Below are positions 45,281-53,363 of a stretch of DNA of 64,000 nucleotides, one piece after another; the stretch's first letter is position 1; each line of letters starts with the position of its first letter. The stretch is from positions 124,001 through 188,000 of the forward strand of contig NZ_MUNY01000053.1 of assembly GCF_002002735.1 (NCBI RefSeq), in the 5' to 3' direction. Position numbers and translations under genes: made by a program. The notes beneath the pieces were generated by a model that searched no databases, had not been told where the DNA came from, and saw nothing but the letters and a program-made list of their open reading frames with translations. This stretch comes from Algoriphagus sp. A40. Its GTDB lineage: Bacteria > Bacteroidota > Bacteroidia > Cytophagales > Cyclobacteriaceae.

Positions 45281-45293
45281 CCCATTTGGGGAA
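45281..45293 (-). promoter_or_regulatory. Third, shorter TGGGGAA palindrome
   Basis: CCCATTTGGGGAA; on the minus strand TTCCCCAAATGGG. It is one base shorter in the middle than the two 17-bp sites at 47913 and 51266. It stands upstream of the broken frame 44900-45156 and after the end of the NtrC-type gene. Confidence 0.3.
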
Positions 45294-45326
45294 AAACGTA
45301 TTCCATTCGAACTTTGACCTTATTTA

Positions 45327-46739
45327 TTAGAGATCATATTGTTTCATTTTGTTAAATAGAGTTTTTCGATCAATACCCAATTCCTGGGCTGCTTTAGTCC
45401 GGTTGTATTTGACATCTTCCAACACCTTGCGAAGGATGGTTGCCTCAGCCCCGGCTGCTGCATTTTTCAATTTGGAAAATGATTCTGCTTTGCCGACTTC
45501 GTGCTTTTGTCCCTCTTCATCTAATTCCAAAAAATTGAACTTTCTGGAATAGACCAACTCGGGAGGCAATCCGGACAATTTTACGGTAAGTCCATCGGAC
45601 AAAAGAATTGCCCGCCGAATGACATTGCGCATTTCCCTGAGATTTCCAGGCCAGGAATAAGCAAGTAAAACCTGAAGGACATCCTCATCAAATCCAGTCA
45701 AATCCCTGTTCAATTCTTCATTCGAAAGTTTCAAGAAGTACTTGGCAAATTGCTCGATATCCTCTTTTCGGTCCCGCAGCGCAGGTACGGTAATGCTGAA
45801 TTCGTTAAAGCGAAAATATAAATCTTCCCTGAATTTGCCTTCCTGCACTGATTTGCGAAGATCTTCATTAGAAGCCACAAGTATTCTCACATCAATGGAT
45901 CGGTCCTTGGCGGCACCAATTCTTCTTAATTTTCTCTCCTGCACCAGCCTGAGCAATCCAACCTGGATTTCATAGGTCAGATTTGAAATTTCATCCAAAA
46001 AAATAGTTCCACCATCGGCAAGTTCAAATTGGCCGGGTTTATCGAATTGAGCCCCAGTAAAGGATCCTTTTTCGTGTCCCCAAAGCTCACTTCCAGCCAA
46101 TTCCCTTGTCAGTGCCCCACAGTCTATCGCTATAAAAGGTTTTCCGGCCCGGTCACTTTGCTCGTGGATGATTTTGGCAATATTTTCCTTTCCGGCTCCG
46201 CTTTCTCCATAAATAATCACGCTCAGATTAGTGGGAGCCACCAATTGGATTTCTTTATACAGTTTCTGGGATTCTTTGCTGACACCCTTAATAAAGCCGG
46301 AATTGGAACCCGAATTACTTTTGGAAGGTGCCAAATCTGTACCTCGAATAAAATTGACCGAATAGCTTTTGTCCTCTTTTTTGAGTTGTAAAGCACGCTC
46401 GATCAACAACAGGATTTCGTCTGGTATCAATGGCTTGGTTAAGTAGTCAAAAGCCCCGTTTTTAATCACTTCAACTGCAATCTTAACATCAGCATAGCCG
46501 GTGATGATTACTACCTGGGTACTTGGGGATAATTCCTTCGCTTTTTTAAGCACATCTCTTCCGTCCATTTCCCGCAGCTTGAAATCGCAAAAAATCAGAT
46601 CAAAGCTGTTTCTTTTGACCATCTCCAGCCCATTTTTTCCAGAAATGGCCGTTTGCACTTCATGCCCTTTTTTGGTCAGGAATCGGTCTAAAAGCTGGCA
46701 AATATCCAGACTGTCATCAATTACCAAAATTTTTGCCAT
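45327..46739 (-). CDS. NtrC-family sigma-54 activator response regulator
   Basis: 470 residues. Receiver domain with LVIDDS, phospho-Asp in LIFCDFKLREMDG and LTKPLIPDE; AAA+ domain with Walker A GESGAGKE, the sigma-54 contact loop GSFTGA (Ser for the usual Ala), Walker B GGTIFLDEI; Fis-type HTH at the C-terminus (TILRKVLEDVKYNRTKAAQELGIDRKTLFNKMKQY). It activates sigma-54 promoters when phosphorylated. Its start overlaps the end of the receiver-only gene by 23 bp. The PAS kinase at 48.0 kb, transcribed divergently, is the likely partner. Confidence 0.95.
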   Translation of the reverse strand: MAKILVIDDSLDICQLLDRFLTKKGHEVQTAISGKNGLEMVKRNSFDLIFCDFKLREMDGRDVLKKAKELSPSTQVVIITGYADVKIAVEVIKNGAFDYLTKPLIPDEILLLIERALQLKKEDKSYSVNFIRGTDLAPSKSNSGSNSGFIKGVSKESQKLYKEIQLVAPTNLSVIIYGESGAGKENIAKIIHEQSDRAGKPFIAIDCGALTRELAGSELWGHEKGSFTGAQFDKPGQFELADGGTIFLDEISNLTYEIQVGLLRLVQERKLRRIGAAKDRSIDVRILVASNEDLRKSVQEGKFREDLYFRFNEFSITVPALRDRKEDIEQFAKYFLKLSNEELNRDLTGFDEDVLQVLLAYSWPGNLREMRNVIRRAILLSDGLTVKLSGLPPELVYSRKFNFLELDEEGQKHEVGKAESFSKLKNAAAGAEATILRKVLEDVKYNRTKAAQELGIDRKTLFNKMKQYDL

Positions 46740-47124
46740 TGTCTTTTTTTTGTTTGGTTATACTTGAAAATCGGGATTCTATCACCTGATTCAGCCTGGA
46801 CAGACTAAATGGCTTACTCAGAAAATCCAAAGCACCGGAACCGAAGGCGTTTTTTCTTTCTTCCAAATCATCAAATGCACTCATTATGATGACCTTGCAG
46901 GTTTCAATCAAAGGCTGAAGTCTCCGCAATTCCTTAAGCCCATTTCCATCCGGAAGATTGATATCCAAAAAAATCAAGTCAGGAGTTTCAGTTTCCAATA
47001 CTTTTCTTTCCTCTCCTATCGACCCCGCCAAATGAACTTTAAATCCTTTTTTTCCTAAGTAGCGAAAGAACATATTTCTAATTTCATCTTCATCATCTAC
47101 TACCAGGATCACATGCTTTTTCAT
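46717..47124 (-). CDS. Receiver-only response regulator (CheY-like)
   Basis: 135 residues from ATG 47124; upstream extension to 47199 is not part of the receiver fold. Motifs: ILVVDDEDE, phospho-Asp in LIFLDINLPDG, MSAF and LSKPFSL. No output domain, so it relays phosphoryl groups or acts by protein contact. Overlaps the start of the NtrC-type gene by 23 bp, indicating coupled translation and a shared phosphorelay. Confidence 0.92.
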   Translation of the reverse strand: MKKHVILVVDDEDEIRNMFFRYLGKKGFKVHLAGSIGEERKVLETETPDLIFLDINLPDGNGLKELRRLQPLIETCKVIIMSAFDDLEERKNAFGSGALDFLSKPFSLSRLNQVIESRFSSITKQKKDNGKNFGN

Positions 47125-47363
47125 GGTTGAAATTTCAAGATCTGCTGATCCTGAGATCAACACTTTCTGTGTCTGAATATGCTCCCAGCTTGAGAACATA
47201 ATTTCTATGAAAAAGGTGTAATCATAGACTACACCTTCTATTATTTGTTAATTCCTAAATTCATTATTTAATATTGAATATTGTAACTAACCAAAAATCT
47301 GCCTTCAGTCAACCGCAAAACATTAAAAATGATATTTCTATTTTTTAATTTGAAAAATAACAA

Positions 47364-47549
47364 TCAAAGATTATCGATTTCTTTCAAAATTTCCTCCTTG
47401 GCATTTCTAATTTGTGGCTTTTCAGTAGTATCATGATCAGGTTTATTTCCATTTGCCGTGGATTCTTTTTTAATAAATAAACGGGCAATTGATTTCCCTG
47501 ATTTTAGAACTAATAACCTCAACCAACCACTTTTGTGCTTCTTTTTCAT
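47364..47549 (-). CDS. Small basic protein of unknown function (61 residues)
   Basis: 61 residues starting MKKKHKSGWLRLLVLKSGKS, basic N-terminal half with an amphipathic helix, polar C-terminal half ending KEEILKEIDNL. No family recognised. It stands between the lmo0937-type gene and the receiver-only gene on the same strand with ATG start; the reading is plausible but unproven. Confidence 0.45.
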   Translation of the reverse strand: MKKKHKSGWLRLLVLKSGKSIARLFIKKESTANGNKPDHDTTEKPQIRNAKEEILKEIDNL

Positions 47550-47596
47550 AGTCTTTGGAAGTAAATTATTGATACTGAAATTTCATTTCGAGAAAG

Positions 47597-47749
47597 TCAA
47601 AGGGACCGTCCGCCGATGACTTTAAACAAAACAGCAATAATGGCAATGACAAGAAGGACATGGATAATTCCGGTAGCACTGTAGGCAAATACTCCGATCA
47701 GCCATCCAATGACCAATATTACAGCGACAATATACAAGAGTGAGTTCAT
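47597..47749 (-). CDS. lmo0937-family small membrane protein
   Basis: 50 residues: MNSLLYIVAVILVIGWLIGV then FAYSATGIIHVLLVIAIIAV and LFKVIGGRSL. Two membrane helices joined by a short Gly-containing turn, the design of the lmo0937 family (DUF5670), commonly found in Bacteroidota near envelope-stress genes. ATG 47749, TGA 47597-47599. It lies between the divergent kinase and regulator genes and could be one of their targets. Confidence 0.85.
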   Translation of the reverse strand: MNSLLYIVAVILVIGWLIGVFAYSATGIIHVLLVIAIIAVLFKVIGGRSL

Positions 47750-47912
47750 TTGTTTGGAGTTTAGATGTTAGGGTTTATTTATTATCCAAAGTCCAATGTT
47801 TATGCCCTATTTAAATACATTCATTAAAACAGCCCTTTCCACCCAATTGAGCTTGTTTTTAGAATCATTTCGGATATATGAAATCATTATGTTGGAAAAA
47901 TTGTGGATTATA

Positions 47913-47929
47913 TTCCCCAACCTGGGGAA
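47913..47929 (+). promoter_or_regulatory. TGGGGAA palindrome upstream of the PAS histidine kinase
   Basis: TTCCCCAACCTGGGGAA, a perfect 6-bp inverted repeat with a 5-bp centre, 105 bp before the kinase start and 163 bp before the lmo0937-type start. It differs at two positions from the site at 51266-51282. No sigma-54 box was found in the 285-bp divergent gap 47750-48034. Confidence 0.45.
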
Positions 47930-48034
47930 ATTGTAAATCCGGTATATTAAGCCGACCTTACATACCCTCACCTGTTTATATTTTTTGCAGCATCAAAAAC
48001 TGATCAATTATCGGGGTACTTCAATTTCAATCAA

Positions 48035-49519
48035 ATGCCTAAAAGCAAAGTTTACCAAGAAACAATGTTAGAAAAAGAAACCATACGGATCCTGTATGTT
48101 GATGAGGACCAGGAAGAGCAGACCCTGATTGCTTCTATTCTAAAAACCGCAAAAAAGAACAAGTATGTGGTCGAAAGCGCAAAATCGATAGAAGAAGCGC
48201 TTGAAAAGTTAAAAGACACCTACACGGTATTCTTGGTTGGCTATAAGCCTGGCAAAGAAGAGCAGCTCAATTTGATCAAGGAAATAAAGGCCCTGAAAAA
48301 ATACGCTCCATTGATCATGCTCTCAGGGATCAATTCTGATAATATCGATGAGCAAGCCCTCAGTTTAGGAGTTACGGATTATTTGGTCAAAGGGCAATTT
48401 GACGGAAGCACTCTTGAAAGGAAACTCCAGTTTGCCATTCGGGATGCCCGATTGATGGAATCCCTGGAGAAAACCGGCAGAAAGTTTCAATCCATATTTG
48501 AGCGGGCAGCTGATCCATTTATCCTGATGGATGAAAAAAGTAAAGTCATGGAAGTCAATCCCATGTTTGTTTCAAAGTTCGGATTTAACCCACATGATGC
48601 AAAACCGGGGCAAGAGTATCATTTCCACAATATGCTTTTGGAGGCTGGTGCCAAGAATAAACTCATTCAAAACTTGGATACCATGTTGGAATCATTCGAT
48701 CTGGAGGCCAGTATGATTACAACAGAAGGCAATACGATCAATACTTTGGTGAGTATTGTCAAGCAGGAAGAAAAGCAGTACCAGGTTTTGATCAAAGATC
48801 TCAGTTCAATTAAAGCCAGAGAAGAGGAGGAACTGAACCAGAAAAAATTCACTTCCACCGGCAGGATGGCCCGGATTCTGGCACACGAAGTAAAAAATCC
48901 TCTTACCACTATCGTGCTCTCCGCGGATCAGATGAGGCTGGAACTTCCCAAAGAGGTTATGCTTGAAAGCGGCGATTTGATCGAAGTGATTCTCAGGAAT
49001 TGCGACCGGATCAATCACTTGGTTTCCCAACTTCTGGACAGCACCCGATTTATCGAATTGAACATTAAAAAACACTCACTGGCAACTCTTTTGGAAGAGG
49101 CTTTAGCCCAGGTGATTGATCGGATAGATTTACAGGGGATTAAGGTCTTGAAACACTTTCAGCCAGAAATGACTGACCTGAATTTGGACGGTGAAAAAAT
49201 AAAAATCGCTTTGATAAATCTTATTGTCAATGCGATTGAAGCAATGGAAGTGAACAAAGGAGAGCTTGTACTTAAGACTTTTCAGCGTGGCAACCAATTC
49301 AGAATCGAGATCTGTGACAATGGCTCGGGCATCCCAAAAGAGAACCTGGAACGGATCTTTGAACCGTTTTTCACAAACAAAACCAAAGGTTCGGGATTGG
49401 GTCTTACCAATACCCAAAACATCATCTTTAGCCACGGAGGATCTATTCGTGCAAAATCTGAAGTAGGAAAAGGAACTTGTTTTCTGATCAATTTAAGCGG
49501 GCCTGAATCTGAAGTTTAG
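48035..49519 (+). CDS. PAS-domain histidine kinase with an N-terminal pseudo-receiver
   Basis: 494 residues, no membrane segments. Residues about 15-140 are a receiver fold (RILYVDEDQEEQ, DYLVKGQF) but the phospho-acceptor strand reads VFLVGYKPG, with Gly where Asp is required. A PAS domain follows (FQSIFERAADPFILMDEKSKVMEVNP, about 153-270), then HisKA with the phospho-His in ARILAHEVKNPLTTIVL and an ATPase domain with LINLIVNAIEAM, ICDNGSGIP and KGSGLGLTNTQ. Cytoplasmic sensor, probable partner of the NtrC-type regulator. Convergent with the aminotransferase gene, 1 bp apart. Confidence 0.92.
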   Translation: MPKSKVYQETMLEKETIRILYVDEDQEEQTLIASILKTAKKNKYVVESAKSIEEALEKLKDTYTVFLVGYKPGKEEQLNLIKEIKALKKYAPLIMLSGINSDNIDEQALSLGVTDYLVKGQFDGSTLERKLQFAIRDARLMESLEKTGRKFQSIFERAADPFILMDEKSKVMEVNPMFVSKFGFNPHDAKPGQEYHFHNMLLEAGAKNKLIQNLDTMLESFDLEASMITTEGNTINTLVSIVKQEEKQYQVLIKDLSSIKAREEEELNQKKFTSTGRMARILAHEVKNPLTTIVLSADQMRLELPKEVMLESGDLIEVILRNCDRINHLVSQLLDSTRFIELNIKKHSLATLLEEALAQVIDRIDLQGIKVLKHFQPEMTDLNLDGEKIKIALINLIVNAIEAMEVNKGELVLKTFQRGNQFRIEICDNGSGIPKENLERIFEPFFTNKTKGSGLGLTNTQNIIFSHGGSIRAKSEVGKGTCFLINLSGPESEV

Positions 49520-49520
49520 G

Positions 49521-50672
49521 TCAAAGAATTTCCGAAAGTTTCTTGATTCGTTCCAATCCTTCCAGGAGTTCCGAGTCATTTTTGGCAAAGCAAAACCGGA
49601 TAATCTTATCATCCCGCCTGTCGGAATAAAAGACTGAAATGGGGATGCAAGCGACTTTGAGTTTTCGGGTCATCCGCTCGGCAAGTTCCCTGTCTCCGAT
49701 TTGGGACAAATGTCCATAAGAGGCCAATTGGAAAAAACTTCCATTACTTGGAATGAACTTCAGCGCTGTCTCCGCCAGTCCTTTTGCAAAAAGGTCCCGC
49801 TTTTTCTGGTAAAAATTCGGAATGGAAAGGTATCGTTCTGGGACCTCCAGATACTCAGCCAAGGCATATTGAATGGGTGTCACTGTGGTGAACGTGAGGT
49901 ATTGGTGAATTTTCCTAAACTCAAGTGTTAAATTCGGTGGAGCTAGGCAATAGCCTATTTTCCAGCCAGTAACATGGAATGTTTTTCCAAATGAGCCACA
50001 AACGAATGTCTTTTCTCTTAATTCAGAATGTGCACCGATCGAATGATGCTTTTTGCCATCGAAAGTAATATGCTCATACACTTCATCACTGACTACAAAA
50101 ATATCCCTGTCCCGAATCAACTCAGCAAGTCGATCCACATCGTCTTTTGACCATACATAGCCACTTGGGTTGTGGGGTGAATTGACCATGATCATCCTCG
50201 TCTTGAGTGTAATGGCAGCTTTTACCTTTTCCCAATCCACTGAAAAATCTCCGGAATTCAAAGCCACATAGATCGGAACCCCGCCATTTAGGGTGATTGC
50301 AGGTTCGTAGCTGTCATAGGCAGGTTCCAGAACTATGACCTCGTCTCCCAATCGGATCACTGCCGAAACAGCAGCATAAATCGCCTCCGTCGCACCGGAA
50401 ACGATAGTCACTTCTGTCTCATAATCCGGGAAATAACCTTGGGTCAACTGAGTCTTTTCGGCAAGTTTTTGCCTTAGACCGACTATTCCGGCCATTGGCG
50501 GATATTGATTGTACCCTTCCTTGATGTATTTGGACGCCATCTCCAATAAGACCGGGTCCGCACCAAATCCCGGAAATCCCTGGGAAAGATTGATGGCACC
50601 TTCCTCGGTGGCCATCCGCGACATAACTGTAAAAATGGTCGTTCCGATATGGGGAAGTTTGGATGAAAGCAT
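49521..50672 (-). CDS. Methionine/kynurenine-type PLP aminotransferase
   Basis: 383 residues, fold type I. INLSQGFPGFGAD, YNQYPPMAGIVGLRQKLAEK, VSGATEAIYAAVSAVI, MVNSPHNPSGYVW, VSDEVYEHITFDG and the PLP lysine in CGSFGKTFHVTGWKIGY. These fit the methionine aminotransferase (YbdL/MccB-like) group that regenerates methionine from ketomethiobutyrate or acts on kynurenine; the exact amino acid is inferred from overall resemblance. Single gene. Confidence 0.9.
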   Translation of the reverse strand: MLSSKLPHIGTTIFTVMSRMATEEGAINLSQGFPGFGADPVLLEMASKYIKEGYNQYPPMAGIVGLRQKLAEKTQLTQGYFPDYETEVTIVSGATEAIYAAVSAVIRLGDEVIVLEPAYDSYEPAITLNGGVPIYVALNSGDFSVDWEKVKAAITLKTRMIMVNSPHNPSGYVWSKDDVDRLAELIRDRDIFVVSDEVYEHITFDGKKHHSIGAHSELREKTFVCGSFGKTFHVTGWKIGYCLAPPNLTLEFRKIHQYLTFTTVTPIQYALAEYLEVPERYLSIPNFYQKKRDLFAKGLAETALKFIPSNGSFFQLASYGHLSQIGDRELAERMTRKLKVACIPISVFYSDRRDDKIIRFCFAKNDSELLEGLERIKKLSEIL

Positions 50673-50736
50673 GGAATGGAAAATGAAAAGAGAATTTCCT
50701 GCAAGAAAAGGATTTTTTGAAATCCTGTGAAATGAA

Positions 50737-50763
50737 AAAGCCGCAGGGGCTACCTGCGGCTTT
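50737..50763 (-). terminator. Terminator of the YtxH gene
   Basis: Perfect 11-bp stem, AAAGCCGCAGG with CCTGCGGCTTT, 5-nt loop, T-run on the minus strand, 20 bp after the YtxH-type stop. Confidence 0.9.
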
Positions 50764-50783
50764 CAACCTGGATAATTACCCGG

Positions 50784-51026
50784 TCAATTTACCTGATCCG
50801 TAATGGATTTGGTAAGAGCTTTCCCTCGCTCTACTCTTTCTAGTCCTGCCTGCTTGATTTTTTGACCGATTTCCTCACCGGTTTTTTGCAGTTCTGCCAA
50901 AAGCTTCGACAATTTTTCTTTTTGTGGTCCGAGTTTTTCTCTGTTTTGATAGATTACAGCTCCTGCTGCTATTCCAGCGGCCAGGCCTCCCAGCCAGATC
51001 GCCCATGATTTTTTTGAATTGCTCAT
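50784..51026 (-). CDS. YtxH-domain small membrane protein
   Basis: 80 residues: a glycine-rich membrane helix near the N-terminus (AIWLGGLAAGIAAGAVIY) followed by a long charged helix (LGPQKEKLSKLLAELQKTGEEIGQKIKQ). This is the YtxH/general-stress protein layout. With the lmo0937-type and OmdA-like genes it belongs to a local set of envelope-stress genes. Own terminator; the 258-bp gap to the next gene holds the TGGGGAA palindrome. Confidence 0.85.
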   Translation of the reverse strand: MSNSKKSWAIWLGGLAAGIAAGAVIYQNREKLGPQKEKLSKLLAELQKTGEEIGQKIKQAGLERVERGKALTKSITDQVN

Positions 51027-51265
51027 AGTGGTTCAGTATGTTTTTTTAGAATATATAAAATTAGTCTCACCGGCTAAGCCGTACCATCAAGGTGAAATTC
51101 CTTGAATCTACTTGCATAAAAGAAATTAGTTTGCCAAAATTTAGATTCTTCAATTTAAAAATAAAAATCTGGCTTTTCTCCCTCATTTTCAGCGTTTTTT
51201 ATAGAAATACTGAATCAAAGTTTTAAAATAAACGCAGAAGTTCCCTTTCCGGTTTTTGGGAGATT

Positions 51266-51282
51266 TTACCCAACTTGGGGAA
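51266..51282 (+). promoter_or_regulatory. TGGGGAA palindrome abutting the OmdA-like gene
   Basis: TTACCCAACTTGGGGAA, 15 of 17 bases the same as the site in front of the PAS kinase. It ends 2 bp before the ATG at 51285, so a protein bound here would also cover the start of translation. Confidence 0.45.
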
Positions 51283-51284
51283 CT

Positions 51285-51800
51285 ATGGAAACGCTTTGCT
51301 TTAAGTCCAAATTGGGAGTTTTTGAATACAATCACTGGAGCTATCACATTCCTTTGACGGAGGATATCGCCTCTCAAATGATGGATAAAAATCACCGAAG
51401 AGTCTTGGTTTGGATTAGAGACCAGGGGCCTTTTCATATGGCCCTGATGAAATCGAAAAACTATTGGTACTTGATTCTCAATCAGGAAATGGTCAACAGG
51501 CTGGAATTGGATCATCAAAAGACTTTCGATGTTCGGATGGCAAGGGATCACAGTGAGTTTGGGCATGAGGTGCCCGAAGAATTTCAGGTACTCCTGGATC
51601 AGGACGAAGAGGGAAATGGTTACTTCCGCAGCCTAACTCTTGGCAAACAGCGTAGCTTGATCTACCTGGTCACCAAGGTTAAAAACTCCGAATCCAGAAT
51701 GAAAAAATCTCTGGCCATTCTTCATCACCTCAAATCTGCCAAGGGAAAGCTGGACTTCAAGCAACTGAACGAATGGATCAAACATTACAATAACCTGTGA
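51285..51800 (+). CDS. DUF1905/YdeI-OmdA family protein
   Basis: 171 residues, soluble. N-terminal DUF1905 barrel (FKSKLGVFEYNHWSYHIPL, RRVLVWIRDQGPFHMALMKSKNYWYLILN) and C-terminal OmdA helices (FQVLLDQDEEGNGYFRSLTLGKQRSLIYLVTKVKNSESRMKKSLAIL). Family members are linked to envelope stress and bacteriocin protection. The ATG is preferred because DUF1905 begins directly after it; the palindrome sits directly in front. Confidence 0.85.
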   Translation: METLCFKSKLGVFEYNHWSYHIPLTEDIASQMMDKNHRRVLVWIRDQGPFHMALMKSKNYWYLILNQEMVNRLELDHQKTFDVRMARDHSEFGHEVPEEFQVLLDQDEEGNGYFRSLTLGKQRSLIYLVTKVKNSESRMKKSLAILHHLKSAKGKLDFKQLNEWIKHYNNL

Positions 51801-52035
51801 TTTTTTGATTAACCGCATTGCTGCCAATTTTTGGCTGTGGAAGATTTTTTAAATCCAAAAGTTTTCCCGAAGATCAAAATCTCATATGTTGTAGATCCTC
51901 TTTGAGATCAACCGCCACCCAAAAATTCAAATGAACCCCAATTGCAACCAAACTAATAATCCTGACACCCAATTTGAAACTATGCGGGTAGCATCTAAGT
52001 ATATAATTTCGTCCCCTAAACAAACCAAAATAACC

Positions 52036-52329
52036 ATGAAAAGAATCTATTCACTTCTAATCCTGATCGGTATGCTTTCATTTGCATTTGCCTGTAATAC
52101 TGAAGGAGATGAGGATCCACTTGATGTTTTTCGGGAGATCGCTTACAACGCATTGAGTTCAGATGTCAAAGCAACCGTGATCGGGGATTGGAAAGATGCG
52201 GAAGTCAGTGCTTGGGTGGATGGGTATTATCTGGTAACCTTCCAAACGAACGATTTGGTATTGGGTCCAGTTCAAGTGGTTGTTGATCCTGTGACAGGAA
52301 GATGGGTGGAAATTCTCCCGAGATTCTAA
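52036..52329 (+). CDS. Small lipoprotein with a PepSY-like body
   Basis: 97 residues from ATG 52036, giving a clean lipoprotein signal (MKRIYSLLILIGMLSFAFAC); the frame also opens at 51931. The body, IAYNALSSDVKATVIGDWKDAEVSAW to GPVQVVVDPVTGRWVEI, looks like one or two small alpha/beta units of the PepSY type (inference). Function unknown. Followed by a strong bidirectional terminator. The 235 bp upstream hold nothing recognised. Confidence 0.65.
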   Translation: MKRIYSLLILIGMLSFAFACNTEGDEDPLDVFREIAYNALSSDVKATVIGDWKDAEVSAWVDGYYLVTFQTNDLVLGPVQVVVDPVTGRWVEILPRF

Positions 52330-52337
52330 AAAGTAAA

Positions 52338-52358
52338 GAGGACCAAAATTTGGTCCTC
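52338..52358. terminator. Bidirectional terminator between the small lipoprotein and bTHX genes
   Basis: GAGGACCAAA and TTTGGTCCTC form a 10-bp perfect palindrome around one A; flanking tracts are T-rich on both strands. It lies 8 bp after the lipoprotein stop and 11 bp beyond the bTHX stop. Confidence 0.8.
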
Positions 52359-52368
52359 GCTTTATTTT

Positions 52369-52494
52369 TCAGGCTTTTTCCAGTTTCAACTTCAGTTTTC
52401 TTGCCAACTTATTCTGTTTTCTTCTTGGTCGGTTGGCTCCAAAAGTTCCTCTGTGGACTTTGCCTTTTCTTGACTTAATGTCTCCTTTTCCCAT
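52369..52494 (-). CDS. 30S ribosomal protein bTHX
   Basis: 41 residues: MGKGDIKSRKGKVHRGTFGA then NRPRRKQNKLARKLKLKLEKA. It is almost all basic and has the KGKxxRGTFGxxRPRK core of bTHX, the tiny protein that sits in a cavity at the top of the 30S head and stabilises the rRNA in Thermus and Bacteroidota. ATG 52494, TGA 52369-52371. Confidence 0.93.
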   Translation of the reverse strand: MGKGDIKSRKGKVHRGTFGANRPRRKQNKLARKLKLKLEKA

Positions 52495-52640
52495 TTTTTT
52501 TCAGATTTAAATGAACATTACCCGAAAATAAAAAACACCCAAAATCAGGTCAACTCCGAATAGGGAAATTTGAATTGGGCCAGCTATTTTTAACTTCATT
52601 TAAAAGTTTTCTTTCTTTTAAAAGTCATCTTTCTCACAAA

Positions 52641-53363
52641 ATGTCCTTACCCTCCTTTACGATCAATTGCGACTTGGGCGAAGGAATGCCAAATGAAGCT
52701 CAGATCATTCCATTGATTGACCTGGCAAGTGTGGCCTGTGGAGGACATTTTGGAGACCGGAATACGATCAAAACCACATTGGATTTGGTCAGAAAATCCG
52801 GGAAAAAAGCAGGTGCTCACCCCTCCTATCCGGATTTGCAGAACTTCGGAAGGAAATCTTTGGACATCAAACCGAACGAACTCCTCCAAAGTCTCCACGA
52901 TCAAATCGGACTTTTCTTAGATGTGGCAAAAGCTGAAAACGTTCCGGCCGACCACATCAAGTTTCATGGGGCTTTGTATAATGATGCCGCGGAAAACCCG
53001 ATGCTTGCAGAAATTCTGATCGATTTCCTCAAAAGAAATTTTGCGGATATTCCACTATTTGTACCACCCCATTCTGAGATTGAAAAAGCTGCCATGGAAT
53101 CCAATTTACCCATCCGGCTGGAAATTTTTGGAGATCGGGCATATCAGGACAATTATAATCTGGTCAGTCGAAATGCCGAAAACTCACTTTTTACACAGAC
53201 CCATCAGGTAATTTCTCATCTGGATTCCATCATCACACTGGGCCAAATCCGGACTTCTTCAGGGGGGATGATCCCAGTCAAAGCCGATACTATTTGTTTT
53301 CATGGAGACAATCCTGGAATCATGGAATTTTTACCAATTGTTCGAGATCGATTTTGGAAGTAA
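52641..53363 (+). CDS. pxpA: 5-oxoprolinase subunit A (LamB/YcsF family)
   Basis: 240 residues from ATG 52641; upstream residues to 52575 are not conserved-looking. Motifs: FTINCDLGEGMPNE at the N-terminus, SVACGGHFGDRNTIKTTLDLV, GAHPSYPDLQNFGRK, ADHIKFHGALYNDA, FGDRAYQDNYNLVSR and TICFHGDNPG at the end. Part of the PxpABC enzyme that uses ATP to open 5-oxoproline to glutamate, recycling a by-product of gamma-glutamyl chemistry. First gene of the pxpABC operon. Confidence 0.93.
   Translation: MSLPSFTINCDLGEGMPNEAQIIPLIDLASVACGGHFGDRNTIKTTLDLVRKSGKKAGAHPSYPDLQNFGRKSLDIKPNELLQSLHDQIGLFLDVAKAENVPADHIKFHGALYNDAAENPMLAEILIDFLKRNFADIPLFVPPHSEIEKAAMESNLPIRLEIFGDRAYQDNYNLVSRNAENSLFTQTHQVISHLDSIITLGQIRTSSGGMIPVKADTICFHGDNPGIMEFLPIVRDRFWK

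Noticed and set aside
47750-48034. Sigma-54 promoter for the lmo0937-type or kinase gene
   Set aside because: No GG-N10-GC pair with the right flanks on either strand; the nearest candidates miss the spacing or the -24 GG.
51931-52035. N-terminal extension of the small lipoprotein
   Set aside because: The extra 35 residues would place the lipoprotein signal inside the protein; the internal ATG 52036 gives a normal signal.
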